Source: Micromonospora sediminimaris
GTDB taxonomy: Bacteria; Actinomycetota; Actinomycetes; Mycobacteriales; Micromonosporaceae
Direction: 5' to 3'
DNA: 64,000 nucleotides
Assembly (NCBI GenBank): GCA_900112325.1
Contig: FOLJ01000017.1
Span: forward strand, 62,001-126,000
Shown here piece by piece: positions 42,043 to 53,084 of the stretch. The stretch's first letter is position 1; the number at the start of each line of letters is the position of its first letter. The notes under the pieces are model-generated. The model was not told the origin of the DNA, did not search any database, and saw only the letters and a program-made list of their open reading frames with translations. The position numbers were made by a program, and so were the translations under genes.

Positions 42043-45000
42043 CTAGTCCTGTTCGTCAGGCTCGTCGGCATTGCGAGCAATCGCCACGATAGTCACGCCG
42101 TCCGGAAGGTCCATCAGCTTGACCCCCATTGTGTTCCGGTCACGCGTACGGCGTACAGGCTTCACCGGAGTCCGGATGACGCCACCGTTGCTGGTGATAG
42201 CGAACAGCTCATCGTCCGGGTCGATCACGACAGCGCCGACCAGACCACCGCGTCGCTCGGTGATCTTCGCAGTCAGCACACCCTTACCTCCCCGGCCCTG
42301 CACCGGGTATTCCTCGATCGGGGTACGTTTCGCGTATCCGCCGTTCGTGGCCACCAGAACGTCCAGACCCTCCCGGACGACCTCCATGGCCAACAGCTCA
42401 TCTTCCTCGCTGAAGCGCATGCCGATCACACCGGAGGTCGCCCGACCCATCGGGCGCAGTGCCTCGTCCGTGGCGTTGAACCGGATCGCCTGGGCGTTCT
42501 TCGAGACCAGCAGCAGGTCGTCGCTGGGAGCGACGAGCGCAGCACCGACCAGCTCGTCCTCATCGCGCAGGTTGATCGCGATGATGCCGCCGGACCGGTT
42601 GGAGTCGAACTCCTCAAGCCGCGTCTTCTTCACCAGGCCGTTCTTCGTCGCCAGGACCAGGTAGGGCGCCACCTGGTAATTCGGGATCTCGATGATCTGT
42701 GCGATCTGCTCGTCCGGTTGGAAGGCGAGCAGGTTGGCCACGTGCTGGCCCTTGGCCACCCTACTGGCCTCCGGAAGCTCGTACGCCTTGGCCCGGTACA
42801 CCCGCCCCTTGTTCGTGAAGAACAGCATCCAGTCGTGCGTCGAGCAGACGAAGAAGTGGCTGACGATGTCGTCCTGCCGCAGCGTGGCGCCACTGACGCC
42901 CTTGCCGCCCCGCCGCTGCGATCGGTAGAGATCAACCTTGGTCCGCTTGGCGTACCCGGTCCGGGTGATCGTGACGACCACGTCCTCGCGCGCGATGAGG
43001 TCCTCCATCGAGACCTCACCGTCGAATGGAATGATCTTGGTGCGTCGGTCGTCGCCCCACTTGGCGACGATCTCCCCCAACTCCTCCGAGACGATCCGAC
43101 GCTGCCGCTCCGGCTTGGCCAGGATGTCCTTGAGGTCGGCGATCTCCACCTCCAGCTTGGCCAGATCGTCGAGGATCCGCTGCCGCTCCAGCGCGGCGAG
43201 CCGGCGCAGCTGCATGTCCAGGATCGCGGTGGCCTGGATCTCGTCGATCTCCAGCAGCCGGATCAGACCCTGCCGGGCGTCCTCCACCGTCGGCGAGCGC
43301 CGGATCAGCGCGATCACCTCGTCGAGCGCGTCCAGCGCCTTGGCCAGACCGCGCAGGATGTGCGCCCGCTCCTCCGCCTTACGCAGCCGGAACGCCGTCC
43401 GCCGCCGGATCACCTCGATCTGGTGCTCGACGTAGTAGCGGATGAACTGCGCCAGGTTCAGCGTGCGCGGCACCCCGTCGACAAGCGCCAGCATGTTCGC
43501 GCCGAAGGTCTCCTGAAGCTGCGTGTGCTTGTAGAGGTTGTTCAGCACCACCTTCGCGACCGCGTCGCGCTTGAGCACCAGCACGATCCGCATACCGGTA
43601 CGCCCGGAGGACTCGTCGCGGATGTCGGCGATCCCGCCGAGCTTGCCCTCCTTGATCAGCTCGGCGATCCGCTCGGCCAGGTTGTCCGGGTTCACCTGGT
43701 ACGGCAGCTCACTGACCACCAGCGCCGGCCGGCCCCGCTTGTCCTCCTCCACCTCCACCACGGCCCGCATCCGGATCGAGCCCCGACCCGTGCGGTACGC
43801 GTCCTGGATGCCGGACTGACCGACGATCAGACCGTGGGTGGGGAAGTCCGGGCCCTTGACGATCTCCAACAGCGCTTCGAGGGTGTCGGCCTCGTCGGCC
43901 TCGGGGTGCTCCAGGCACCACTGCACCGCCGCGCCGATCTCGCGCAGGTTGTGCGGCGGGATCTTGGTGGCCATGCCGACCGCGATGCCCTCGGAGCCGT
44001 TGATCAGCAGGTTCGGAATCCGCGACGGCAGGATGGTGGGCTCCTTGGCCCGACCGTCGTAGTTGTCCTGCAGGTCGACGGTGTCCTCGTCGATGTCCCG
44101 CAGCATCTCCATCGCCAGCGGGTCGAGCTTGCACTCGGTGTTGTGACTGACGAACCCGTCGGAGACGAACGAGTGATCGTCGGTGTCGACCCGAATGCTG
44201 TAGACCGGCTGCACACCCGCGTCCGCGACCTCGGCCACCTCGGCGTAGTAGAAACGCCCGTCGACAAGCGGCTCGACCACGTCGAGCACCTCGGTGTTGG
44301 TGATCCGGGCGGCGATCTCGTCGCGGTCCCGCTCCCACCGCTCGACCCGGTCCACGTTGTGCCGGCGCAGCCAGTCCCGCTCGGTCCACCGGCTCGCGCC
44401 GTGCTTCCGGATGAAGTCGCCGACCAGCGGTACGTGGTCGCTGGAGAGCGCCGTGCTGCTGGCCGGCACCGACGCCAGCTTGGCCTGCTTGCGACCGAGG
44501 AAGCCGACCTGGGCGGCGAAGATCCGCGCGTCCCGGCGGTTGGTGATGACGACCTTGATCTCGCCGTCGTCGTACCGGCACTGGCGGCTGACGACACCGA
44601 ACTCCAGCAGCAGTTGCTGGACCTCGCGGGCCAGGCGCTCGCTGCGGGTGGAGTAGCTGATCTGGATGGTGTTGCGCGCCAGCAGCGAGGAGGATCCGTC
44701 GCCCTCGAAGATCGCCTGGAGGAAGGCCCGCTTGATGGCGGCCGGCCCCTGCCAGACGAACTCCGGCACGAACTTGTCCGCGCTCCGCGCGCCGATCATC
44801 TCGCCGAGAACGCTGGCCCGCAGTGCGGTGAGGTCTTGGACGTCCAACTCGTGCAGCCTGCTACCGGAGGCAATCGTCCGCTCGCTGACGTAGCGGGGCC
44901 CACCGACCGCCAGGTCGTAGGCAGCGAGCACCCGGACGAAGAACTCGCGATCGATGTTGTTGAAGCCAGCGCGGCTCTCGGAGACCCACCCCTCGCTGAC

Positions 45001-45810
45001 GAAGGCACCGGCGAGGACTGCGGCTTCGACGTGTTCGAGCATCGGGTAGCCGATCTCGTCCGGCACGCTGCGCTGGAGCACCACCCGGTCACCGGGGGAG
45101 ATCTCGGCGAGCAGCTTCCAGAGCAGGGCCGGCACGCCTGCCACGTCCACCAGGCAGAGCACCGGGTGGTTGTGGGTGCCGGTCAGCTCGTACCCCTCGC
45201 GGGTGCGCAGCCGCAGCGTCGGGTGCTCGCCGGAGTGGAAGAACTTCGAGGCGTGGACCAGGTCGCCGTTGCGGTCGCGGACCTTGAGGTCGATGTCGGT
45301 CTCGCTGCTCGCCGCTGCGCCCGGCACCACGTCGCCGATCCGCACGCTTCCGACAGCGGTACGAATACGGGCATTTGCCGTAACGCAGTATCTCATGGCC
45401 GCAGCCGGATCATTTCCGGGCGAACCGAAGTTGCCGTTGCCGTCGACCAGGGGGTAGCGCAGCGACCAGGGCTGGGCCATCCGGACCAGGGCGTCGTAGA
45501 TGGCCGAGTCGCCGTGCGGGTGGAACTGGCCCATCACGTCGCCGACGACCCGGGAGCACTTCACGTAGCCGCGGTCCGGCCGGTAGCCGGAGTCGAACAT
45601 GGCGTAAAGGATCTTGCGGTGGACCGGCTTGAGCCCGTCCCGGACGTCCGGCAGCGCCCGCCCGACGATGACGCTCATCGCGTAGTCGAGGTAGGAGCGC
45701 TGCATCTCCACCTCGAGCCCGACCGGCTCGATCCGGTCGTGCGAGACGACGGCGGCCAGCGCCTCGGGGACCTCGGGCTCGTTAGGTGTGGACTCGGGGG
45801 AATCGGTCAC
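42043..45810 (-). CDS. gyrA: DNA gyrase subunit A precursor, interrupted by an intein
   Basis: The 1255-residue precursor consists of 839 residues of GyrA plus a 416-residue in-frame intein (residues 142-557). GyrA cuts and rejoins DNA in the A2B2 gyrase that introduces negative supercoils. The breakage-reunion domain includes the QRDR region (H-P-H-G-D-S-A-I-Y-D) and the catalytic Tyr141, directly before the intein Cys142. The C-terminal beta-pinwheel has the GyrA box Q-R-R-G-G-K-G. Extein length is normal for the family. It lies 127 bp downstream of gyrB. Activity depends on protein splicing. Confidence 0.97.
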   Translation of the reverse strand: MTDSPESTPNEPEVPEALAAVVSHDRIEPVGLEVEMQRSYLDYAMSVIVGRALPDVRDGLKPVHRKILYAMFDSGYRPDRGYVKCSRVVGDVMGQFHPHGDSAIYDALVRMAQPWSLRYPLVDGNGNFGSPGNDPAAAMRYCVTANARIRTAVGSVRIGDVVPGAAASSETDIDLKVRDRNGDLVHASKFFHSGEHPTLRLRTREGYELTGTHNHPVLCLVDVAGVPALLWKLLAEISPGDRVVLQRSVPDEIGYPMLEHVEAAVLAGAFVSEGWVSESRAGFNNIDREFFVRVLAAYDLAVGGPRYVSERTIASGSRLHELDVQDLTALRASVLGEMIGARSADKFVPEFVWQGPAAIKRAFLQAIFEGDGSSSLLARNTIQISYSTRSERLAREVQQLLLEFGVVSRQCRYDDGEIKVVITNRRDARIFAAQVGFLGRKQAKLASVPASSTALSSDHVPLVGDFIRKHGASRWTERDWLRRHNVDRVERWERDRDEIAARITNTEVLDVVEPLVDGRFYYAEVAEVADAGVQPVYSIRVDTDDHSFVSDGFVSHNTECKLDPLAMEMLRDIDEDTVDLQDNYDGRAKEPTILPSRIPNLLINGSEGIAVGMATKIPPHNLREIGAAVQWCLEHPEADEADTLEALLEIVKGPDFPTHGLIVGQSGIQDAYRTGRGSIRMRAVVEVEEDKRGRPALVVSELPYQVNPDNLAERIAELIKEGKLGGIADIRDESSGRTGMRIVLVLKRDAVAKVVLNNLYKHTQLQETFGANMLALVDGVPRTLNLAQFIRYYVEHQIEVIRRRTAFRLRKAEERAHILRGLAKALDALDEVIALIRRSPTVEDARQGLIRLLEIDEIQATAILDMQLRRLAALERQRILDDLAKLEVEIADLKDILAKPERQRRIVSEELGEIVAKWGDDRRTKIIPFDGEVSMEDLIAREDVVVTITRTGYAKRTKVDLYRSQRRGGKGVSGATLRQDDIVSHFFVCSTHDWMLFFTNKGRVYRAKAYELPEASRVAKGQHVANLLAFQPDEQIAQIIEIPNYQVAPYLVLATKNGLVKKTRLEEFDSNRSGGIIAINLRDEDELVGAALVAPSDDLLLVSKNAQAIRFNATDEALRPMGRATSGVIGMRFSEEDELLAMEVVREGLDVLVATNGGYAKRTPIEEYPVQGRGGKGVLTAKITERRGGLVGAVVIDPDDELFAITSNGGVIRTPVKPVRRTRDRNTMGVKLMDLPDGVTIVAIARNADEPDEQD
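44140..45387 (-). other. GyrA intein with LAGLIDADG homing endonuclease
   Basis: The 416-residue element starts with Cys (C-V-T-A-N-A-R-I), has the block B T-H-N-H-P-V-L, and ends with block F (V-Y-S-I-R-V-D-T-D-D-H-S-F-V) and block G V-S-H-N, followed by extein Thr: all residues needed for class 1 splicing are present. The two endonuclease motifs are L-A-G-A-F-V-S-E-G-W (near 125-134, Glu in place of Asp) and F-L-Q-A-I-F-E-G-D-G-S (near 222-232). Insertion is between Tyr and Thr of A-M-R-Y-T-E, the known mycobacterial GyrA site. The frame is intact, so splicing and probably homing remain possible. Confidence 0.95.
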
Positions 45811-45846
45811 TGTTAACCCTTATCAGACTTGGTGTCGCTTTTGCGC

Positions 45847-45898
45847 TGTGGATAACGGCTGTGGATACCGGCCAAGCTGTGGATAACTCTGTGGACCC
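45847..45898. promoter_or_regulatory. Four DnaA-box-like sites in the gyrB-gyrA gap
   Basis: TGTGGATAA (45847-45855), TGTGGATAC (45860-45868), TGTGGATAA (45878-45886) and TGTGGACCC (45890-45898) lie in one orientation. The first and third match the DnaA box TTATCCACA (complement) perfectly. The cluster is about 7 kb from oriC, just upstream of gyrA. It may titrate DnaA or couple gyrA expression to initiation. Confidence 0.65.
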
Positions 45899-45937
45899 GT
45901 ACCGGGCCGGTGCGCTCCGACCCGGTACGGCGATCCG

Positions 45938-47884
<1,947 letters not shown>

Positions 47885-48421
47885 CCTCGGCCACTTTCTC
47901 GCGCCCGGCGCGCCACAGGGCACGTCGAACGCGGGTTCGGCGGACAGGCGCGACGTCGGCACGCGGACCGGCACCGGGGACAATTCCGGGGTACGGGTCG
48001 AACGCGCCGGTCGCCGCGGTTGCCCGCGGATCGCGATCGGCTCGACCCGAGTCGGACGGATGATCGCGGGCCCGCACCGGACCCGTGACCCGTCACTCCG
48101 CACCGGGTCTTCGTCTCACGCCAATCTTACTGTGCGCGGGCGACAGAACCACCACTCGGCACCCCTTCGCAGCGGCTCAGATCTCCGTAGCGGGCCGAAT
48201 CGCGCTGTCCGCGACTCCCCCTACACGCCACGGCATGATCAACGGATCTGTCGCGTGACGGCGCTGCCGGGTCCGGCGGTGAGAGGTGGGCGGTACCGGT
48301 TGGTACGACCCGGGACGGGCGATCCGTGACCCTCGGGTTGCCGCAGCGGCCTTGATCTTTCAACGTTGGAACCGGACGATCGACCCGATCCACTCGCCCG
48401 TGCCTTGAGAGGTGACACCAG
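47885..48421. other. Gap between divergent gyrB and the 48422 gene
   Basis: These 537 bases should hold promoters for both directions. On the minus strand TAAGAT (48124-48129) is a fair -10 candidate for gyrB with no clear -35. Before the plus-strand gene there is a near-palindrome TTTCAACGTTGGAA (48358-48371). I see no gene, hairpin or repeat that is convincing. Confidence 0.4.
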
Positions 48422-49003
48422 ATGGGGCTGGACAATGTCGCGGTTCAGTGGCCGCGGACCGGCCGCTTCTACGACCCGGTCGCACCGGCCGAGTTCGTCG
48501 ATTTCGGCGACATCGTGGACGTGCCGGGGATTTCGGCGCCGACCGCCGCGCTCGCTGAGCTGATCGCGAAGACAGGCACGGTCCGGGCCACCGCGTACAC
48601 CGAAGTGGTGGATCTGATCCTCGGACTCGATGGTGTGCTCTACGCCACAGACGCCGCCGCCGAGGACGAGGATCCGGTCATCGACCCGGACGGGTGCGGC
48701 TGGATCGCGGGCGGCATCGAACGCTTCGTCGCCACGCACCGTCCGTACGGTGAGGCGGTCACCTTCGACTCGGTGGGTAAGGTGCTGCGTTCGCTGCTGG
48801 CCGACGGCCGCCTGGCCGAGCAGCAGCTACGGTGGCTGGACAGCCGGTTGGACGCGCTGCGCGACGACAGCGGTGCCGCGCCGCAGTGGACCTTCACCTG
48901 CGCTGAGCTGAGCGTGCTCGCCGCCTTCTACCGGCGCTGCGCCGACAACGGCTTCGCCGTCTACGCCGAGTCGGCGGCACCTCGCAGGGCGGCCCAGACG
49001 TAG
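48422..49003 (+). CDS. Hypothetical protein in the origin region
   Basis: A 193-residue acidic cytoplasmic protein without recognisable motif. It is predicted mostly helical after residue 35, with conserved-looking stretches F-V-D-F-G-D-I-V-D-V-P-G and W-I-A-G-G-I-E-R-F-V. It is the only plus-strand gene inside the minus-strand gyrB-dnaA block, pointing at dciA with a 28-bp gap. Its start follows TTGAGAGGTGACACC. I cannot assign a function. Confidence 0.7.
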   Translation: MGLDNVAVQWPRTGRFYDPVAPAEFVDFGDIVDVPGISAPTAALAELIAKTGTVRATAYTEVVDLILGLDGVLYATDAAAEDEDPVIDPDGCGWIAGGIERFVATHRPYGEAVTFDSVGKVLRSLLADGRLAEQQLRWLDSRLDALRDDSGAAPQWTFTCAELSVLAAFYRRCADNGFAVYAESAAPRRAAQT

Positions 49004-49031
49004 CCACGGTCCCCGGACTCCGCCCCGACGG

Positions 49032-49742
49032 TCAGCCGTAGGTGTCGCGGGGTCCCCGGCCGCGCACCCGTCGTGGGCCGCGTGACCAGGATGGGGCGGC
49101 CGGGCCGTGGATGTGCAGTTTGCGGACCACGTTGTGGCCGACCTCGCGAGCTATCTGCTGCAACAGCGAGCCGGCAAGCAGCCGCAGCTGCGTCGCCCAG
49201 GCCGTGGAGCGGGCCTCCACGGTCAGTTCCCCGTTCTCCAGCTTCACCGGGCGGCTGTGCTGGGCGACCTCCGCGCCGACCACCCGTTCCCAGGCGCCGA
49301 AGACGGTGGCCTCGGCCGCCGGCTGTTGCCAACCCCGGGCCTTCACCAGCCGGTTGAGCACCGCGCCGAGTGGCTGCGGGTCACGCGGGTCCGGTCCGGG
49401 CCCGGAGTAGCCGCGCAGCCGGCGCTCGCCGTCGCCGCTCCCGGTCGTTGTGCGACGGCGGGGACGGCCGGCGGCTTCCCGCCGCGCCTTCGCCGCGTCC
49501 AGGACCGCACGTGCCAGCTGCGGGCCGGAGACGCCCTCGCCGTCGCCGGTCACCGGCAGGGTGCCGCCGGCCTCCGCCGTGGGCGCTGCGGCTGGCGGCT
49601 CCGCCGGGCGGCTGGCGGGCTTGTCGGTTCGGCCGCCGTCGCCGGTGCCGCCCTTCCTGGCGGTACGCGCACCGCGTCCCGCAGCCGAGCCACGCGGCTG
49701 CCCCTCGGGCGCGCTGTCCGGCGGCTGTGGCTCAGTCGGCAC
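49032..49742 (-). CDS. DciA-like helicase-recruitment protein (DUF721)
   Basis: A 236-residue protein. About 1-115 is a disordered Ala/Arg/Thr region, and the DUF721 domain follows (about 120-210: P-Q-P-L-G-A-V-L-N-R-L-V, W-E-R-V-V-G-A-E-V-A-Q-H-S-R-P, L-T-V-E-A-R-S-T-A-W-A-T-Q-L-R-L). DciA is the ancestral loader or partner of replicative helicase DnaB in bacteria lacking DnaC. Its start overlaps the end of recF by 11 bp, so it is in the dnaN-gnd-recF operon. Confidence 0.9.
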   Translation of the reverse strand: MPTEPQPPDSAPEGQPRGSAAGRGARTARKGGTGDGGRTDKPASRPAEPPAAAPTAEAGGTLPVTGDGEGVSGPQLARAVLDAAKARREAAGRPRRRTTTGSGDGERRLRGYSGPGPDPRDPQPLGAVLNRLVKARGWQQPAAEATVFGAWERVVGAEVAQHSRPVKLENGELTVEARSTAWATQLRLLAGSLLQQIAREVGHNVVRKLHIHGPAAPSWSRGPRRVRGRGPRDTYG

Positions 49743-50865
49743 GACGCACCGCCCCCTCCGTCACCTCGTACCGGGCGCCACGCAGGGCGGCTGGCACGTC
49801 GTCGGCGACCGCGCAGGTCACCAGCAGTTGACTGGCCCCGCCGACCAGTTCGGCGAGTCGGTCCCGCCGGCCCGCGTCCAGTTCGGCGAAGACGTCGTCG
49901 AGCACCAGCACCGGTTCGATGCCGTCGTTGCGCAGCAGGTCGTAGCCGGCCAGCCGCAACGCGAGCGCGTACGACCACGATTCGCCGTGGCTGGCGTAGC
50001 CCTTGGCCGGCAGGGGGCCGAGGGTGAGGCTGAGTTCGTCGCGGTGCGGGCCGACCAGGGTGGTGCCGCGTTCGATCTCGGCGGAGCGGGACTCCTCAAG
50101 TGCGGTGGTGAGCACCGCCGCGAGGGCCTCCCGGTCGGTGGTGGGTTCGGCGAGGTCGACCGAGGGTCGGTAGCTGATTCCCGCCGCGCCGCGGCCGGCG
50201 GCCACCGCGTCGTACGCCTTGGTGACGTGCGGGGCCAGGGCGGCGACCAGTTCCAGCCGCCCGGCGAGCAGTTCGGCGCCGTGCCGGGCCAGGTGCGTGT
50301 CCCAGACGGCGAGGGTGGACAGGTCACCGCCGCGCGACCCGCCGGTCTTGCGGGCGAGGTACGCGGTGCGCAGCAGCGCGTTGCGTTGTTTGACCACCCG
50401 CTCGTAGTCGGCGCGTACGCCGGCGTAGCGAGGTTGGCGCAGCACCAGCAGGTCGTCGAGGTAGCGGCGGCGTTCGGCCGGGTCGCCCCGGACCAGTTCG
50501 AGGTCTTCCGGGGCGAAGAGCACCAGCCGCAGTGCGCCCAGCACGTCGCGGGCCCGGCGGGCCGGGGAGCGGCCGAGGCGGGCCCGGTTGGCCTTGCCCG
50601 GGACGATCTCCAACTCCACCAGGAGTTCACGGCCGTCGTGCACCACCGCGCAGCGGATCACCGCGGCGGTGGCACCCATCCGCACCAGCGGGGCATCGGT
50701 GGCGACCCGGTGTGAGTCGAGGGTCGCGACGTAGCCCAACGCCTCGACCAGGTTCGTCTTGCCGACGCCGTTGGCGCCGATCAGGACGTTTGGGCCCGGT
50801 TCGAGGTCGACGCCGATCCGCTCGTACGAGCGGAAGTCGACAAGTTCGAGCCGGCGGACGTACAC
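49732..50865 (-). CDS. recF: DNA replication and repair protein RecF
   Basis: A 377-residue SMC-like ATPase that helps load RecA at gaps. Walker A is G-A-N-G-V-G-K-T-N (about 31-39), the signature region is near residues 270-300, and Walker B is V-L-V-L-D-D-V-F-A-E-L-D. GTG 50865 begins V-Y-V-R-R-L-E-L-V-D-F-R-S-Y. It lies 16 bp after gnd and overlaps dciA. Confidence 0.95.
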   Translation of the reverse strand: MYVRRLELVDFRSYERIGVDLEPGPNVLIGANGVGKTNLVEALGYVATLDSHRVATDAPLVRMGATAAVIRCAVVHDGRELLVELEIVPGKANRARLGRSPARRARDVLGALRLVLFAPEDLELVRGDPAERRRYLDDLLVLRQPRYAGVRADYERVVKQRNALLRTAYLARKTGGSRGGDLSTLAVWDTHLARHGAELLAGRLELVAALAPHVTKAYDAVAAGRGAAGISYRPSVDLAEPTTDREALAAVLTTALEESRSAEIERGTTLVGPHRDELSLTLGPLPAKGYASHGESWSYALALRLAGYDLLRNDGIEPVLVLDDVFAELDAGRRDRLAELVGGASQLLVTCAVADDVPAALRGARYEVTEGAVRRAD

Positions 50866-50881
50866 GGGGTCGCGGTGCCGG

Positions 50882-51754
50882 TCAGGGCTTGCGTACGGCG
50901 TGCCCGCCGAACTGCTGCCGCAGTGCGGAGACGGCCTTCAGCGCCGGTGAGTCGTCCTGACGGGAGGAGAACCGGGCGAACAACGAGGCGGTGATGACGT
51001 TGAGCGGTACCGCGAGCCGGACCGCCTCGTCCACCGTCCAGCGACCCTCGCCGGTGTCCTCGGTGTAGTCGCTGAGCTGGGTCAGCTCGGGGTCTTCGTC
51101 GAGGGCCCGGTCGAGCAGGTCCAGCAGCCAGGAACGGACCACGGTGCCCTCGCGCCAGGACTTGATCACGCCGGGCACGTTCGTCACCAGTTCGGAGGCG
51201 GCCATCAGCTCGTAGCCCTCGGCGTAGGCGTGCATCAGGCCGTACTCGATGCCGTTGTGCACCATCTTGGCGTAGTGGCCGGCACCGACCGGCCCGGCGT
51301 GCACGAAGCCGTACTCGCCGTCGGGCTTGAGCGCGTCGAAGATCGGCATGAGTCGGTCGACGTGTTCCTGCGCGCCGCCGACCATCAGGCCGTAGCCGTT
51401 CTGCCGGCCCCACACCCCGCCGGAGACGCCCACGTCGACGTAGCCGATCCCACGTTCGTGCAGCCGCTCCGCGCGGGGGGCGTCGTCGCTGAACCGCGAG
51501 TTGCCGCCGTCGATGATGAGGTCGCCCTCGTCGAGCACGGCGGCCACCTCGTCGATGGTGGCGTCGGTGACGGCGGCGGGCACCATCACCCATACCGCGC
51601 GCGGCGTGTCCAGCTTCTCGGCCAGTTCAGCCATGCTGGCTACATCGCTGCGCTCCAGGTTGTGGTCGAGACCGACCACCTCGTGACCGGCGGTGCGCAG
51701 CCGTTCGCGCATGTTGCCGCCCATCCGGCCGAGTCCTACCAGGCCGAGCTGCAT
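50882..51754 (-). CDS. gnd: 6-phosphogluconate dehydrogenase, short form
   Basis: A 290-residue enzyme of the pentose phosphate pathway that oxidatively decarboxylates 6-phosphogluconate to ribulose 5-phosphate. The N-terminal Rossmann motif is G-L-V-G-L-G-R-M-G-G-N, the substrate loop V-D-V-G-V-S-G-G-V-W-G, and the catalytic Lys lies in H-Y-A-K-M-V-H-N-G-I-E-Y. The short length is typical of the actinobacterial type that lies between dnaN and recF. Its ATG at 51754 follows AAAGGTCACCAGAG. Confidence 0.93.
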   Translation of the reverse strand: MQLGLVGLGRMGGNMRERLRTAGHEVVGLDHNLERSDVASMAELAEKLDTPRAVWVMVPAAVTDATIDEVAAVLDEGDLIIDGGNSRFSDDAPRAERLHERGIGYVDVGVSGGVWGRQNGYGLMVGGAQEHVDRLMPIFDALKPDGEYGFVHAGPVGAGHYAKMVHNGIEYGLMHAYAEGYELMAASELVTNVPGVIKSWREGTVVRSWLLDLLDRALDEDPELTQLSDYTEDTGEGRWTVDEAVRLAVPLNVITASLFARFSSRQDDSPALKAVSALRQQFGGHAVRKP

Positions 51755-51792
51755 CTCTGGTGACCTTTCGTGGGTGCGGTTGGCTCTGCCGG

Positions 51793-52926
51793 TCAGCGGG
51801 ACACGCGGATCGGCATGATGAGGTACCGGTACCCACCGATGAGCTCGCCATCCTCGCCGGCGGGGGAAATGACCGCGGGCTTGAAGGCGTCGACGAAGTG
51901 CAGCACGGCGAACTGGGTGCCGAGGTTGGACAACCCGTCGATGAGGTACTGCGGGTTGAAACCGATGGTCAGCGGTTCGCCGGTGAAGTTGGCCTCCATG
52001 GCCTCGCTGGCGCGGGCCTCCTCGGTGCCGCCGGCCTCCACCACCAGCCCATCGGCGCTGAAGCTGAGCAGCACGGGGGTGGCACGCTCGGCCACCAGGG
52101 CGACCCGCTTGACCACCTCGATGAGGGTGCTGACCGGCACCTGGGCCTCGGCGTTGTGACTGGCGGGGAAGAGCGAGCGGACCGGCGGGTAGTTGGCGCC
52201 GTCGAGCAGTCGGCTGGTGGTGCGTCGGGTGCCACCGGAGAAGCCGATCATGCCTTCGCCGGCGGCGCCCTGGGACAGGGCGAGCACCACCTGGCCACCG
52301 AGGGGGCCGAGGGTCTTGGCGGTGTCGTTGAGCGTCCGGGCGGGGACCAGCGCGTTGAGGCTGATCTCCGGGTCGTCCGGGTTCCACTCCATCTCGCGCA
52401 GGGCCAGCCGGTAACGGTCGGTGGCGAGCATGGCCAGATTGCCGCCGGAGAGCTCGATGCGTACCCCGGTCATCATCGGCAGCGTCTCGTCCCGGCTGGC
52501 GGCGATCGCCACCTGTGCCACCGCTGCGGCGAACGCGGCGGCATCGACTGTGCCGGCGCTGGCCGGCATCTCGGGCAGGGTGGGGTAGTCCTCCACCGGC
52601 ATGGTGGGCAGGGTGAACCGGGCGCTGCCGCAGACCAGTTCGAGGTGCGCCCCGACGGCGGCGATGTCTACGGGCTTGGCCGGCAACGCCTTGGTGATCT
52701 CGGCGAGCAGCCGCCCGGAGACCAGCGCAGCGCCGTCTGCGTCGCCCTGGACCTCCACGGTGACCTGGCTGCTGACCTCGTAGTCGAAGCCGGAGACCTG
52801 CAAGCTGCCATCGGTGACGCGCAGCAGCACCCCGGCCAGTACCGGTACGGATGGCCGGTTGGGCAGGCTCTTCGCGGTCCAGGCCACGGCCTCGGCGAGC
52901 GCGTCGCGCTCCACTCGGAACTTCAT
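51793..52926 (-). CDS. dnaN: DNA polymerase III beta sliding clamp
   Basis: A 377-residue clamp of three similar domains; the dimer encircles DNA and tethers polymerase III. It begins M-K-F-R-V-E-R-D-A-L and ends with Y-L-I-M-P-I-R, the usual clamp C-terminus forming the protein-binding pocket. A longer frame to 52983 adds an unconserved stretch; ATG 52926 is the family start. It is the first gene after oriC on the minus strand. Confidence 0.96.
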   Translation of the reverse strand: MKFRVERDALAEAVAWTAKSLPNRPSVPVLAGVLLRVTDGSLQVSGFDYEVSSQVTVEVQGDADGAALVSGRLLAEITKALPAKPVDIAAVGAHLELVCGSARFTLPTMPVEDYPTLPEMPASAGTVDAAAFAAAVAQVAIAASRDETLPMMTGVRIELSGGNLAMLATDRYRLALREMEWNPDDPEISLNALVPARTLNDTAKTLGPLGGQVVLALSQGAAGEGMIGFSGGTRRTTSRLLDGANYPPVRSLFPASHNAEAQVPVSTLIEVVKRVALVAERATPVLLSFSADGLVVEAGGTEEARASEAMEANFTGEPLTIGFNPQYLIDGLSNLGTQFAVLHFVDAFKPAVISPAGEDGELIGGYRYLIMPIRVSR

Positions 52927-53084
52927 TAATGCCTCCGCGTCGACGTCGACGTCGTCAACTCTCTCATGCCGGACGCTGCCCACCGACCCGCCTGGCGTGC
53001 GGGTACCCCTCGCACCTTAGGGCGCGAGGGTATCGGCTGTGTGCCCGACCCCGTGGATCGTGTCGCTGCTGACGGGTCTGGCCC

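Noticed and set aside
41680..45816. Very long plus-strand open frame (1378 codons) opposite gyrA
   Set aside because: It is the antisense shadow of gyrA, created by high GC at third positions; no family motif is present.
50882..51754. gnd between dnaN and recF as a novel insertion
   Set aside because: This arrangement is well known in actinobacteria, so it is expected rather than unusual.
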